The position numbers and the translations under genes are program-made. A stretch of DNA of 64,000 nt from Medicago truncatula (taxonomy: Eukaryota > Streptophyta > Magnoliopsida > Fabales > Fabaceae), in assembly GCF_003473485.1 (NCBI RefSeq), contig NC_053042.1:37166762-37230761 (forward strand), given 5' to 3'. The notes beneath the pieces were generated by a model. The model had not been told where the DNA came from and ran no database searches. It saw only the letters and a list, made by a program, of their open reading frames with translations. Below are positions 33,804-47,292 of this stretch, piece after piece; within the stretch, counting starts at the first letter, position 1, and each line of letters opens with the position of its first letter.

Positions 33804-35384
33804 GGAGGCTGCATATGTATTGAACTTTAAAATTTGTAGTTTGCCTATATTGTATCTGGGCCTCCCTGTTGGAGGTGATTCTCGTAGACTGCATTTTTGG
33901 AATCCTGTGGTTAATTGCACAAAATCTCATCTGTCCCGTTGGAAAAGCAAACATCTTTCTTTTGGTGGTCGTCTTGTTCTTCTTAAGTCTGTCTTGATCT
34001 CTCTCCCTGTCTATGCTCTTTCCTTCTTCAAAGCTCCCTCAGGTATCATCTTCTCTATTGAATCTCTTTTAATTTTTTTTTTTTGGGTGGGTGTGAGGAT
34101 AATAGGAAAATTTCCTAGACTGATTGGGAGTCCATATGTTTTGCTAAGGAGGTTTGAGGTTAGGAGACTTAGGGAGTTTAATTTGGCGTTGTTAGGGAAG
34201 TGGTGTTGGAGGATGGTAGTGGATAAAAAGGGGTTTTGGTTCATAGTTCTGACTGCTAGATATGGTGGGGTTGGGGGGCGACTTCAGTCTTGTGGTAGTT
34301 ATGGGTCAGTGTGGTGGAAGGATATTGTCTGTATCCGTGATGGCAGTAGTTCGGTGTTGGGGAGTTGGTTTTCAGACAACTTACGTCTTAGAGTCGGTAA
34401 TGGTGTTAACACCTTGTTTTGGCTGGATAGGTGGGTGAGTGATGTCCCCGTTTGTGAGAAATTTCGACGCTTATATAATTTATCTGATAATAAATTAGCT
34501 ACTATGGCGCAAATGTTTCATTGGGGGTGGGATGTGGGTGGGGAAGCATGGAAGTGGCGAAGGAGGCTTTAGGTTTGGGAGGAGGAGTTGTTAGAGGAGT
34601 GTATGCTTTTTTTATTAACAGTTACGTTGCAGGTTGATTCTGTTGATGCTTGGAGGTGGACCCCTGACATAGCCAACGGTTGCACGGCTAGTGGTGCTTA
34701 CCGCTTGCTCACAGATACGACGCATATCAATAATCAGATTCCGGCTAAGCTGTTATGGAGGAAGGATGTGCCTTTGAAGGTTTCATTGTTTGCTTGGCGT
34801 TTGTTTCGCAACCGATTGCCTTCAAAATTAAATTTATTCCGTAGAAGTATCATTCTTCCTGAGGCGCGGAACTGTGTTAGTGGTTACGGTTTTCAGGAAT
34901 CTGAATGTCATTTATTTCTATCTTGTGCTTTTTTCGGTCATCTCTAGCAGCTGGTTAGAAATTAGTTTTGTGTTCACTCAGCGGATCCATCCCATATTTT
35001 GGATCATTTCATTCAGTTCGGTTCTTCTACAGGTTACGGTAAATCTAAATGCTCTTTTATGCATTTGATTTGGTTTGCTACAACTGGGTAATTTGGAAGG
35101 AAATGAATGCTAGAATTTTCACAGGCACTCAGAGTTCCCATATACAACTTCTAGAGAATGTCAAACATCTTTCCTTCTGGTGGTTTAAGGCTAGTGTTGT
35201 ATCTTTTCATTATAGTTTTTACAACTGGTGCCAAAATCCTTTGTTATGTGCAGGAATGTGGCTAATTTTTTCATTGTTGTTGTACTCTGACTGTATTTTG
35301 TGAGCGCTTTCTGTGGTACACCTTGTACCTGGAAGTTGGCTCTCTGTTTCAATATGTCATTTTGATTTCTTAAAAATAAAATAA
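33804..35384 (+). mobile_element. 5'-truncated L1-type LINE with 13-bp target duplication
   Basis: Perfect repeats aaatgttctgaca (33791-33803 and 35385-35397) bound a 1.58-kb insertion with an A-rich tail (taaaaataaaataa). It opens in frame inside a reverse transcriptase C-terminal part (YLGLPVGGDSRRLHFWNPVV near 33850). The RT-connecting region follows, then a zinc-binding RVT domain near 34640-34950 (ASGAYRLL, LLWRKDVPLKVSLFAWRL, CHLFLSCAFFGHL). In-frame stops occur at 34570-34572 and 34945-34947, so no full product can be made. The 5' part, including the endonuclease and RT catalytic core, is absent. Confidence 0.88.
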
Positions 35385-35703
35385 AAATGTTCTGACATTA
35401 AATATCACCTAGTTATAATGTTACATCGACAACGACAATACGTCTTTATTAAATTATTTTTGTAAAATAGCCATTAAAAAATGTGACAGGTAATTATAAT
35501 TTAAGAAATTAATCGATTAAAACATAGATTAAGGAGTGAATGGGAAATGACTTTGTCGATGTAAACTAGTTTTCTTTAATAGGTTAATTGTTCATCTCTA
35601 ATATATGTGAAGTCTGAAAAATAATTTTGTAATAAAAAAATACGGATTCTACGTATGTATGTAATTTGAGATTCTTCCTATTTTTTACATAATTTTTTTT
35701 TTT

Positions 35704-36075
35704 GGGTTAAATAAGTTTTTCGTCCTTATAAAATATCAAATTTTGATTTTAGTCCCTAAAAAATAAAATGAGATGTTTTCATCCTAAAAAAAAAATTCTT
35801 TTATTTTTGGTCCTTAATGGATATAATTTTGACATGTTTGTGACATTTTTTGAACATAATATGAATATATAAAGGTTGAACATAATAAACATACATAATA
35901 TGGATACAATTTGAACATAAAAAAGTTATAATTTTTACATTCACATGAACATAAAGTGGTCATTAAGGACCAAAAACAATTTTTTTTTTTTTAGGATGAA
36001 AACATTCAGTTTAATTTTTTAGGGACTAAAATCAAAATTAGCTATATTTATAGGAACGAAAAACTTATTTGACCC
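35704..36075. mobile_element. MITE with 'gggttaaataag' ends
   Basis: The left end gggttaaataagtttttcgt and the right end cgaaaaacttatttgaccc are inverted, with internal 'ttagtccctaaa' and 'ttagggactaaa' words also inverted. The design matches the MITE at 27970-28255. Flanks are T-rich and the duplication cannot be read with certainty. Confidence 0.65.
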
Positions 36076-37490
36076 TATTTTATTTTAGAGATGCAGTTCA
36101 GAAAAGTGATCTGAACGTTAAATTTTTTCATGATTTTTTGTATGTATATTTAGGACGTTAAAATATGACTTTCCCTGCAAAAATAGAATTTTTCAACAAG
36201 GAACGAATTAATTATGAATTTTTAAAACTCCAAAAACTAAAATAAAATAAAATAATGGAAATCACAATCTAGAAATTGAATTTTGAGTTGTTTTTACACA
36301 GATACCTCTATAAAATACATAGAGAGGACCTGAAAAGTTTCATAATATTTCAATCCTGAAATGTGTCATATCATTTTGATTACACCTCAATTATATTGAA
36401 TTTTCAACCAAATCGTACAAAATTGTAATTTTGTTCCAAGTAAACATATACTCGTAGGTCAAATTGACGTCCTAATTAACATGCCTCCAAAGTTTATTTA
36501 AGTAAAATAATATTATGCGTTCTCATCAGATATCTATTTAAAGTTATTTTACATCGACAATGGATCTTCATTCAATTATAAATTTAATTACACTTATTGA
36601 AAATGATAAAAAAATCATTATAAATGTATTAAAGTCTTTTTGAAGGAAAAAATATATATTAATGTTAAATATTGTAGATTAATGTATTTTTATAATTGTC
36701 GATGAATGTTAGTTTGGTTGGTACACATATCCTCCAGGAATATAGGGTCAATTCTCGTTGTCTAGAACTTCATAAATAGATTATTTGTAAGTAGATTAAT
36801 TAACGTTAACTGAGTCTTAATATATGAGTCCCTAAATCCTAACTGAAGGTAAATCGACATTAACAGAATAAGCAGCGGAATAACATTTCGATTTACTTTC
36901 CTTGGATCATTACGAATTGAAACTTGAACCAGTGATTCGATTGTTACCTTAGAACGATTAGTCTGAAAACGATCGATGGAATCTGCGAACTGGAATCTCG
37001 ATCACAGCCAAGCAAACAACAGAGCCTCTATTGAGTCCACACGAACAGTGCTCCTCCAAAACCTCGGTGCTAACCAAGAAGACGGAAGTCAGAGAACTAG
37101 GGTTTCTGCAAGGAAAACGTAACCGCAAACTATTGCACTAGGGTTCTATTTATAGAACTCCTTATGTGCTTTGCAAGTCAAACTCGTTTTTGACTTCACT
37201 AAGCCCAATACGAGTTTAGCAAATTTTGCTAAATCATTAGCATTATTTACTAAGCGCACCCTTTATATAAGTCTTACTTATACATATCTCTTTTGACTGC
37301 TCTTTGTGTGTGACCCTTTAGGTTCTAGTCACGTTGGCAATGATATTAAATCTAATATTTAATACTATAAACAATGAGCGGTATCTAGCAACACATCATT
37401 GCTACCCAAGTGACAAGAATGTCAAGTAATCTGACGAAACCTTTCATGATATACATTATTACTCTATCAACATTAATCAGATGTTAGCCT
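36076..37490. repeat. Intergenic with probable LTR remnant
   Basis: Between about 36830 and 37320 the sequence is less AT-rich than its surroundings and, on the minus strand, shows an LTR-like order: a gene-poor 5' part, 'gggttctatttatagaact' type words, and an 'actagggtttctgcaagg' phrase common in plant retroelement leaders. No ends, primer site or coding region were seen. Confidence 0.3.
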
Positions 37491-37496
37491 TTTTCT

Positions 37497-38070
37497 TTTG
37501 TAGCGGTTTCACTCACCTATCAGTATTCAGTGGAGCACATTGATCTAATCTGTAGATAGCATTTTTCTCCATCCAATTTTCAATGAGAACAACAATTGTT
37601 AGGAGTTAAGCATATGTAAAGAGCTCATCCCAAAAGAATAGCCTCACATTGAGCACTTTTACCTATTCGATGTGGGACTCCTAACTTTTAATTGCTATGA
37701 TTTAAACACATGAGAAGAGTCCAACCAAAAAAACTAGTCAATAAGGCAGAAGAGTCTCATGACTTGGAGTATCATGTGAGACTCCTAACATTATCACGTC
37801 CTTGAAGAGTCGATTAAAGATTTTCAGTTATCTGCACTAACCTGGTGATAGCCGTTTTTTTATGGTGACTTCCCTCACCTATATGTATTCAATGGAGCAT
37901 CTTAATCAACATATCGGTAGCCATTTTCCTTACACAACTCTCAATGATAGCACAAATTGTTAGGACTTGAGCATATTTATTAAATTAAAAAGACTAATCC
38001 ATCAAGTGGAAGAACTCCATGGCTTAAGTACCACACTGAACATTTTATCTATTCAATATGGGACTCCTAA
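37497..38070. repeat. Two diverged direct repeats, about 360-bp spacing
   Basis: The segment 37497-37690 (cactcacctatcagtattcag ... gatgtgggactcctaac) is repeated in diverged form at 37857-38070 (cctcacctatatgtattcaatg ... atatgggactcctaac). The phrase 'tgggactcctaac' is a frequent word of legume LTR repeats. No coding sequence. Confidence 0.55.
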
Positions 38071-38645
38071 CATGACCTCATTGCATTCGCAAATATCAAT
38101 TGGATCAAAATATGAAGATGGTAGAACATTAGATGATAAACGAGCCAATTTTAAACTAGTTCGAGACTAAATTCATGTTGGACTTGATTTCACGAATTAA
38201 ATAAATTCGGGCAGAAAATTAATCTTGTTAGAAAAATGAGTTGAATTATATCTATACAATTTGATTCTTTTGATGTGTATATGTGTTTATATATTTTGAC
38301 AAAAAAAAAAGTGTGTATATATAATGGTTAAAGTGAATTGTTCCATGGTATATATATAATGGTGGGAAGGTTTTATACTCTCCCATGTGAAATGCCACCT
38401 ACATTTATATGTTACTTTTTCCTTACGACTTTCCTACACTACTTTTTCTTCCTTTTGACTAATACACCAGTTGATTTTTGAGACTATCATTTTGAAGAAG
38501 CACATCTTATCTACTAGCATTTAGCATAACAACGTTGTTTGTGTTGTAAACATTTGTGATAGTCTTTGTCACAGTGAGATTGAAAAAGAAAGGACAGTAT
38601 ACTAGATTGCAAGAATCCAAAAAAAGAAAGTGAAATGAAACATAC

Positions 38646-38890
38646 CAACATAATGGGTGAACTTTTCTCTCTTTTCCAAACGACCAGATTCTGTTCTATC
38701 AACATGAGGAATGATCTTCTCATCTGTCACCACTGTGGACTCTTGCTTCCGGTAACGCGAGGCAGCAGCCGCGGCAATCAAACCGTCAAAGGAGGCAGCT
38801 AGAACATGTGTGAGGCGGATTGCTTAGTATTAGTGTGTTGTGAATGAAAGAAGAAGAATGAAGAGAAACAAATAAAATACCTTGCTCCAT
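38646..38890 (-). pseudogene. Kinase pseudogene fragment (exons 1-2 only)
   Basis: The sequence matches the first two exons of the zeta-type kinase at 27785-27491. It has the ten-base first exon with its donor (38890-38881) and most of exon 2 (about 38820-38646) with its donor. A deletion of about 80 bp compared with the intact gene removes the start of exon 2, its acceptor and most of intron 1. There is no counterpart of exons 3-9 downstream, and intron sequence continues to about 38400 before similarity ends. It cannot encode the kinase and forms part of the larger duplicated block at 38400-40530. Confidence 0.85.
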
Positions 38891-38960
38891 CTTGTTGGAG
38901 ATTCACTCACGAATCACGATCACGATCACGATCACAAACACGAACGCAAATTGACTGGAG

Positions 38961-40781
38961 CTAGAGAAGAAGCTGTATTTGACTGCCTTAATTTAATACT
39001 CTTCCATTTCATCTACTAGTGATACATTAAATAAAAATTTGGTTTAGACTTTACAATGGGACAATGAAGAATTCTGACAAAAAACATACATTCACATTTA
39101 TTTAGTATTATTTTAATGGTAATGTTAACTTGTGTTTTGGGTTACAAGTGGACTAAAAAAGGAAAAGAAAAAAAAAATTGTAATAAAAATATTAATATTT
39201 AAATAGTTACAACATTAAATTCACAATATAATTTTCAATAGTATATTTTATCTTTTAACATCTTAACTTATATTTTAAGGCACAGATTAACATTTTTCTT
39301 ATCTTTTCAATATATATTTATTTTAAATGGAGAAGAGTTACATGTGTTTTATTTGATACAAAAGTATCATTGAAGTTTAAGGGAAAATTTTATCGAATAG
39401 CTGCAAGACCAGAGTACTAGGTGATGAAAAATCAACACGAGAATAAAATGAGCGTAGTAGAGATGAAGATGTATTGTGGATGTCTTGTAAGACTAGATTG
39501 TAAGACTAGATGAGATAGAATTAGAAATGAAAATAGAAAATTGCTTTTCTAACATAAGGAAACTTCACAAAGACACAAGTAAAATACTAAAATGCTCCCA
39601 ACGGCAGTTAACTGCCGTTGCTTTCTGTTATTTGAACAGAACAGCATAGGAGTTTCCAAAACTCCATTGTTACGTTTTTTGCTTCCATAGGTGCGAATTT
39701 CACAATGCATAAGCCATTCCAAGCCAATTTCAAGCACAAAATCAAGTAAGTTTTTTGAATCCTATTGCATTGCTATTTTTTGATTGATTTGTTAGTTTTT
39801 TTTTTTGTTAAATTGCGATTGTTTATTGATTATAGAGGTTGAATTGTTAGGTTTATGTTAGAATTGTTTAGATTGTTAGAATTGTAAAATTGTTATTAAA
39901 TTATGGTAGAATTTTTAGGATTAGATGAATTGTTGTATAATCGTTGCGATTAGTTTAGGATTGTTATGAAATTTTGTTGTTATGAATTTGTGATAGAATT
40001 GTTACGATTAGTTACGGTATAATTTTTAGGATTAGTTCAGGTTTTGATGAATTATTGTAGAATTGTTACGACATGATGTAGATTTTGATCGTCATTTATT
40101 TGTTCAATAGGAAGTATTCATTGTCAAAAAAGCAATTTTCATAAAAATATTAGAGAGAAAGTTGGTGTAGCAATTAAGTATAAAAGATGGTGGAAAATAA
40201 TCTTAGATATTTTGAGCATGTAGAGAAAATACATATAAATTATGTAGTAAGAAGTGGATTAGACAAATAATAGTCATATCCTAAAGGTATATAAAGACCT
40301 AAAAAAAACTTTATGGAAAATAATTATAAAAGAATTAAAGATTAATGAGTTGGACCAAAAATATGATACATGATAAAAAAATAATGACGTAATTTGATTC
40401 ATGTAACTGATATCATTTGACGAGGTAAGACTTGATTTTATTTGGAGAGAGATAAATAATGTTACATAGTCAATACATCTTTATTAAATTCTTTTTCTAA
40501 AATAGCCATTAGAAAATTTGAAAGGTAATTATTTTTTTGAAGCAGAGCTAAAAATCTCAAAAGTGAAATCTTTAGGTTAAAATAACATTTTATTATTCAT
40601 ACAGCAAAATAAGCAAATTTAACAAATAGCCTTATTCTAGTTGCATTCATGATCTTACTGTGATCAACAATAATGCAGGACTCATGGCTACATCCCATAA
40701 GGGGTACATAAACTGAAACTCAGAAGAAAATGCAACAATTGAACATAACACATAGCAACACTCCAATGCTAATGCTCACCA
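38961..40781. other. Intergenic part of a segmental duplication
   Basis: Several blocks match the region between kinase copy 1 and 35.5 kb: about 39375-39540 with 29860-31345, about 40150-40440 with 31365-31700, and about 40450-40530 with 35420-35510. The solo LTR, Mutator-like element and LINE of the other copy are absent. About 39600-40130 includes a stretch rich in 'gaattgtta' words. No gene. Confidence 0.7.
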
Positions 40782-43700
40782 TTAATAAGTCTTATCCTCA
40801 TCATGGCAACACTTGTAGGTAATAAACACTTCCATTCTGCGACGACAATCTGGACACTCAACAAAATCTGGGATTTTTCCAGCAACTTTATGAATCTCAA
40901 GGTGAGAGCAAAGATGAAAGGAAGGAGCAACCTTCTTATGATGTTCATTAAATGCATGTTCAAAGCCCTTTTTAATTGCCACTTCTTTCCATTTGTCAAA
41001 CTCGGACACTGTTTTCGACACTGTAGTACCATGGCCAACAGCAATCACAATAGAACCTTTGGTTACAATTGCCCACCCTGTCTCATTCTTGTACGAAAGC
41101 AATTTCTCAACCTGTTGTTTTACACTGTCTGTTGTATCATTATTATTCATCTTGGTGAGAAACAAACTCTCCACCTTTGTCCAAAATTTGTTAACCACAT
41201 TTGGCTTTTGAGACTCCAAGCTTAACAACTCAATTGAAGTCTTTGCCTGCTTAATATTTGTATCATTTGCTAGGGCAGTAGCAAACTTGGTGAATTCTTG
41301 GATCCATGCCTTATCTTTACCTCCATAAATGATAACAAACTTCTCCTCCTCCTTCATTTTTCAAAGGAACAAAAGTTTTCTTAGTCATGTTCATTTTTCT
41401 CAATTTAAATAGCCTAAATAATTGACCCACAAAGTAAGTTTAATAATTAGAATAAAGATTCAATTTAGTTTTTCACAAGAGAAGATCCATTTTTATTTTT
41501 TGGGTGAACAAATATTGTTGTTACTCTTAATAATTAAATGTCTCTATAAATAGTGATTGAAATCTTAAGAAAATATCATAATGACAATTTGGATCATATT
41601 ACAATAATATTAAAAGTTTTAAAAAAAAGATTTGTGACCAGCAAAATACTTACCCATTTAATCTGTATATCAATGTCAACCAACAAGGAAACAACCCACT
41701 TTAATTCCTGGGTTATTGATTTTTCTTTGTCTTCGGTGTAAGGAAAACCCTTTACCCCCCAAACTTGAATCATATGGAATGCATTATGATGCAGAATCTT
41801 TCCTTGTGGGCTCAACACAACAACCAAAGGCTTCTGATTGAAATGCAACTCCTCCTTTATGTACTTGATGCCTTTAATTGGTGCAAAGTGATGCAAAACA
41901 TACCAAGGCATCTTTGACTTCAAAGAATCAAATTTTTTCCTCAACTTATCAGTCCATTCATCCACAACGGGAATCCACACAATCTTGTACTGGCTTCCTG
42001 TTTCCTTTAAATGGTCATAAATTGGAATCAAAATGGAGATGTCTTCTTGGCTAATGTTTAGGGTTGAAATGAACAAGAACACTTCTTTCTTTTTCAACAC
42101 TTCAATATCAACCTGTTAATTTTATTAAAAAAAATATATATAAATTACAAAGTGAAACAAATATTTACTTTAAAAAACATCCTCCAAAACTAAATTAAAA
42201 TACGGAGACACAAGGTGCTCAGCTTCTCACTAAAAGAAAATATTTATTTCTTTTGAAAGAAAAAGAAAAATTTTTATTCATAAAAAAAAATCTGTATATT
42301 GTCATAATATATTAAGCAATTAAGACATGAAAATATATTTTAAAAAAAATGAAATATTGACAAACTAGCTCAATATATAACTGATTAAAAAATATTTCTC
42401 CTTCCCCAATTATTATTTTAATTAAGATATGAAAATACTAACCAGTGTTTTGGTGGAACCATCATAGATGGATTCTTTTGGAGCGTCTTTCCGAAAAATC
42501 AGCACTTTAAACACTTCCATGACTTCAGTCGGGGTTTGAAAGAGCTTTTTGAGTAACTTGATATACTCTGCTTCATCTGGTAATTCAAATAATTTCCTTA
42601 TACTATCAAATTTATATATATGTGTATAATTTCTTTCTATATAAGAAGAAAATATTTCCCCTAAAAAAAAAAAAAGTAGTAGCAAAGACATTTGATATAC
42701 AAAAGCGTAAGTTGGAGATGAAATTTTCCGCTTATTAATACTTAATATGTGTGAGTTTCGTCATTAAACTCTAGAACTAGAATAAAAAAAGAAAAAGATA
42801 TAAATATTTAATTGATACACCCTCCGGTCATAATTATAAAAAAAAAAAAAAAAATCAACAATTTAGATTCATTCATTAAATGATTTATGTGGCCTATAAT
42901 AAAGTTCATATGCATCATTAATTAAATAAATCTAAAATGTAGATCTTTGTTTATAACAGTGAGTGAAAGGTGTATATGGTAAACAAAATCATATGATTAA
43001 TTTATTTTTTTATTTTTTTTTTAAATCTTCTTCTATATAGGACTCGAGAGAGTATGTGGTAAAATAATTACCAATATATATAGTGCATTGTGCCACATGG
43101 TTCGTCAATTTGTTGATTATGATGCTAATCTTATGACCAAATTGAGACAACTTCTGCCTTGAATTCCTGACAATAAAAAATATGAGTAAGTTCTTTATAT
43201 TTTCTCCTCTATATACCAACATAAAACAAAACAATTAAGATTAAAAAGAACAAAAACACATACAATCTAGGCTTAAAAACTTACGAATCAGTAGTGAGAC
43301 ATTCAATCTGAGTAACAATTGTAACAATGGTGATGATAACCCAAAACACATCAACCGGGAATTCTTCCAATGCTAGTGCAAGAGCTGGCACTTTCTTGAT
43401 GTCATGAAGTGAGTTGAGTCTTTCCAACTCAATGATGATTTCAATCACTTTCCATGTTGCCTTGATCAAATTGTTGAGCTCCAAAATTTCATTGCGATGT
43501 TTTTTCAGTGCTTCAGTTTTGGTGAGTTGAGGCACTCTTTTCATTATGGCTAATGATTTGGCAAGTGGTTCTGTTGGTAGATGTTGTGATAGATTCCAGA
43601 ACTCACCATATTCAATAGCAAAAGCAGAAAGAGTTAGCACTCCTTTTTCAACCCATAAATTGTTTGAGAGCTTTTTCAGGATTGTTAGTGTTGTTTCGTA

Positions 43701-43825
43701 AGCAATTTTCTCACCCGGAGCCTTGCATGACATCTGCGACCGACATACAATCTATATGAGTTTACTTCTAATCTAGGGTTTTCACGATGCGATATGAATT
43801 GGTTCTTAGCATCAGAAACTCGGGT

Positions 43826-43886
<61 letters not shown>

Positions 43887-44423
43887 TACGTAGTTTAGCA
43901 TCAGAAAATAAAATATTAAAATAAAGACCTCAGAATTAATTTTCTTCAAAATACACAACGGTGGAGTGAAGCTAGCAGGGGGATGTGTGTTATCCAATGG
44001 CTCCAGACCTCCTTGATTTCCCTGTAATAGTTAAACAGGTTACCATTATTTAATTAGAAGCGCAGTGCTATGTAAAAAGAACCGATATATATACTAGTAA
44101 TTTTTCTTCTAATATATATATAGACACACACTAGTAATTTAGAAGTTGTTAAAATCACAAAAATAAAAAATGCATAAATAAAATAAAAATTAATGAATGA
44201 TTAATTAGGTGCATACTTGCACAACGTTTTCAACAATATAGGTTGAACGCCTAAGAATGTTTGCAGCAATGTTGAAAAGAGATTCAACATCAAACTTGGT
44301 GTCACTATGGACATGGGTTGAATAAATCTCCCCCATAATTTGTATATCAGACATGATCAAAGGGTTATTGTGAATAATATTGCCACTGGTAATGTGGAGA
44401 AATGATTTCATTAGGTCGGCCAT
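40782..44423 (-). CDS. SEO: Sieve element occlusion protein, non-forisome (SEO) type
   Basis: Seven exons, high to low: 44423-44217, 44021-43929, 43733-43285, 43166-43072, 42660-42443, 42112-41654, 41351-40782, giving 696 aa. The last acceptor is inferred: an in-frame TGA lies just before ATGAAG, so the exon should start after AAG at 41351. The SEO N-terminal domain (STHVHSDTKFDVESLF, MSCKAPGEKIAYETTL, FAIEYGEFWNLSQHLPTEPL) covers about 25-350. A thioredoxin-like region is about 355-507 (VFLFISTLNI, IVWIPVVDEW, YVLHHFAPIKG), and the SEO C-terminal domain is about 508-696 (FVIIYGGKD, GHGTTVSKTVSEFDKWK, ECPDCRRRMEV-x-YKCCHDED). The MSCKAPGE segment and exon phases resemble SEO/SEOR phloem filament proteins found across dicots, not only legumes. 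Like the gene at 10418 it lacks the extra intron of the first SEO gene. Intron 2 contains a long AT repeat. Confidence 0.9.
43828..43882. repeat. AT microsatellite in intron 2 of the third SEO gene
   Basis: About 27 uninterrupted TA units, starting about 45 bp past the donor of exon 2. Confidence 0.9.
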
Positions 44424-44508
44424 ACTATTGATTCAGGAAGAAAAAAAAAAGTGGATTATAGTTTAGAAGCTAAGATTTTTTGTGATTTGAGTGGTAGCTT
44501 CAGTGCCC

Positions 44509-44516
44509 TATTTATA
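44509..44516 (-). promoter_or_regulatory. TATA box of third SEO gene
   Basis: On the minus strand tataaata (in ggctataaatagggc) lies 86 bp upstream of the ATG at 44423. This is the same motif and nearly the same spacing as in the two SEO genes on the other strand. Confidence 0.7.
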
Positions 44517-46112
44517 GCCTTGAGAGCTGGAATATCTCCAAGCAATTGGTTTTTATTTTCAAATTTTCTATTAGGATAAGCCTTGTGTACAATTTCTTCA
44601 CTTCTCCGAGTGGTCTTTTTTTTTAAATTAATTAAAGTGTTACTGTGCAGTGAGACTAATAACTTATATGTACTGAGATAATTGATATGGTTAACGTCTC
44701 TCTTTTTCCAAATCTTGGAGTTAAAATTTGTGTCAGTTTGCTTCAAATACGCTGTGCATGGTCTGTAGAACTTTGATATTCTACAAATACTTCTCAATAT
44801 TTTTTTTGAAGAACTTCTCAATTTTTTTTAGTTGGTTGCAACTTTTATTTGAATCGATTAAAACAAATGTATTTTCTTTAATCGGTTTTATATTGGTTAA
44901 TACAGTAAAATTTTGTGTCGATCGGTTTGCTTCAAATACTTGACATCGAAATTATCCAAATAAAAACTAGTATTAACCAATTCCAAAGATATTGAAAATT
45001 GTATAAAATCGTTTTTTTTGGGTAGTAAAATAATTTTTTTTTTGACAAAAATAAAATGATATTCATTCATTTAAATCGAGAGATTACATCATTCAACACC
45101 AATAAAAACGTAAATGATGAATCTGCTAACAAACTCACAGCATCCAAGTTAACAGCATATAACAACATAATGCCTACAAAAATATATGATAAAATTAAAG
45201 TGACCGGAATATCCATCGCCTCCGAATCTGCAACGTTGACGCCCAAATCTTTGATTGAATTACTTATCTTTCAATATGAATCAAATGAACACCGCACGAC
45301 GACGGAAAATCAAACAACACCGCACAAGACGACGAACAACAAACCACCACACTTAGATGATGAAATCACAAAGAAAAAAACATAGATTTATGTGAAAATC
45401 ACTTATTTATATTGAAATAGAAAGAAAAAAAATGAAGAGGGGTGATTTCAGGTCAAGAATTGACCCAAAACCACCCCTCAATGAAAAAACTATAAGAAAA
45501 AATCTAGAGAAAGAAAACTAGGGCCGACTTGTTGAAGAGTAAAATAATTTTTTTAATAAGTCAATATGAATCATATTACATAAACGGAAAAGCCTTCCAA
45601 CACAAGACCTGTAAAAGAAGACTTGATGAAAGTTATAAGGTTTACTCTTAATGATATGAAAATAGATTTTTATTGAACATGTATATAAACTTTCTTTTAT
45701 GAAATCACAATGATTTGGTTGAATTTTGGATTGTTTATTAAAGCCAACCTGAACTCAACCACATATATAATTTTTAATATTTGTTTTATTATTACTAATT
45801 AAGTGGTAATAAAATGACATACCGAAATAAAGTACAAGTACTCAACCCACCGAAATAATTTCTTACCAACTACAAAAAAACTTCCACCAGAATCACCTTA
45901 ACATACAATCTAATGATAATATAAACTACACATAAAGAAAGGAGGCTTTGAATTCCTCTCCAAAAACACTTTTGATAGGGCATAACTTCCTTACACCATA
46001 GCTAATTGCTCAATCTTTTCCATATCAACCGAAAAGGAAGGGCAGATACTATCACAAATAATTTTCTCTTTCTCTACATGACACATGTCTCACATTAGTA
46101 ACATACTTACTA
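44517..46112. other. 5' flank of the third SEO gene, no gene
   Basis: AT-rich. On the minus strand, 45540-45040 reads like a repeat-derived leader (a TC-rich run, then 'gaggggtggttttgggtcaa'), but no protein motif is present in either strand. Confidence 0.4.
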
Positions 46113-46770
46113 CTCCGTTCTTATTTAATTGTCATATTATAATAGTAATAAGATATCAAAGAAGTAGATTTTCGGTGTTTTTTTCCCTATTATACTTTCA
46201 TCATTTTAATTTACTAATAAATTTGATTCCATATCTTTTTTTCCATAACAAACGATTGGTATACCCTCTTTCCAAGAATCTTTTTTTTTTCTTTTCACAC
46301 TCTATCACTCAAATAACAAATAATTTTTTTTTAAATAATTGTAAAGCAAACTAAAACAATTCAACTTCACATTAGTCAAAGTATAACTATGTTCTTCAAC
46401 TTTCCTACAACTCTTTTGATAAAAATTTAGGTTTCAACTATAGCTTCAACCAATACTGGATTCATATTGTGTGACATTGTTATAGGTAACAATGTTACAA
46501 TTGCATTTTATTTTTTTAACAATGTTACAATTTTATTTATAGAATTTCTATTCTTCATGGATCCATTTCTATAGGTAACAAAAGCTTGTTTAAAACAAAC
46601 TTAAATTTTCAAAATACATAGGACGGATCCATTATTATTGGTAACAAAAGCTTGTTTGATTTTTATTTTTTTTGAATCATTGAAAAAGAGTATGAGTAAT
46701 TAAGAACGGGTATAATTGACGAATTTTATCTTAAAAGGTCAAAACGACAGTCAAATAAAAATGGAGGGAG
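46113..46770. mobile_element. Stowaway-like element, enlarged
   Basis: Starts ctccgttcttatttaattgtc and ends gacagtcaaataaaaatggagggag between TA dinucleotides (46111-46112 and 46771-46772). The ends are inverted repeats of the Stowaway type. At 658 bp it is longer than usual, and internal duplicated 'ggtaacaatgttacaatt' and 'ggtaacaaaagcttgttt' words suggest internal rearrangement or a further insertion. Confidence 0.6.
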
Positions 46771-46772
46771 TA

Positions 46773-47292
46773 ATTATCATAAAAATGGACTTAAAACAGT
46801 GGCATCATGATGTGATTTGAGCATAAAAATTATTAAGAAAAATAGTAATGTAAAATGAAGGAAGCATGTTTTTAATTTGGTGAATGAAAGTTTAGGTGAG
46901 TTGGACCTCAAAGACTCACTAGCATCATGACAGACGTCAAGGTTCATTAAGTGTTAACAATAGTACCTACATATCATCCACTAAAAAGATCCTTCCAATA
47001 ACAACGAATGATAAATCGATAAATCCACGACTTTACGGACAAGTCAACTTCGTCATCCTTTCATTGACAAAATAAAAGAAGTGTATAATGATAAAACTTC
47101 AAAGATAGAATATATTTTTTCTCAAAATTAATTAATATTGACCAACTACTTATTTCGAATTCCCTTAAATATTACTTACAATTTGGGATCATTGTAAAAA
47201 AAAAAAAAAAAACTTATTGGGTTCACCAACCCTAACATGTTCTTTACTTACATATGTTTTTTACGGGAAAAAAATTATGTAAGGAGTACGAA
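46773..47292. other. Intergenic, no gene
   Basis: AT-rich. A segment at about 46850-47230 is partly repeated at about 48590-48940 (words such as 'gaatgaaagttta', 'acttcaaagatagaat', 'acttattgggtt'), so the two sides of the hAT-type element at 47293 belong to one older duplicated repeat. Confidence 0.45.

Noticed and set aside
43812-43997. 61-codon frame ending in Ile-Tyr repeats
   Set aside because: Only its first part is exon 2 of the third SEO gene; the Ile-Tyr run is translation of the AT microsatellite in the intron.
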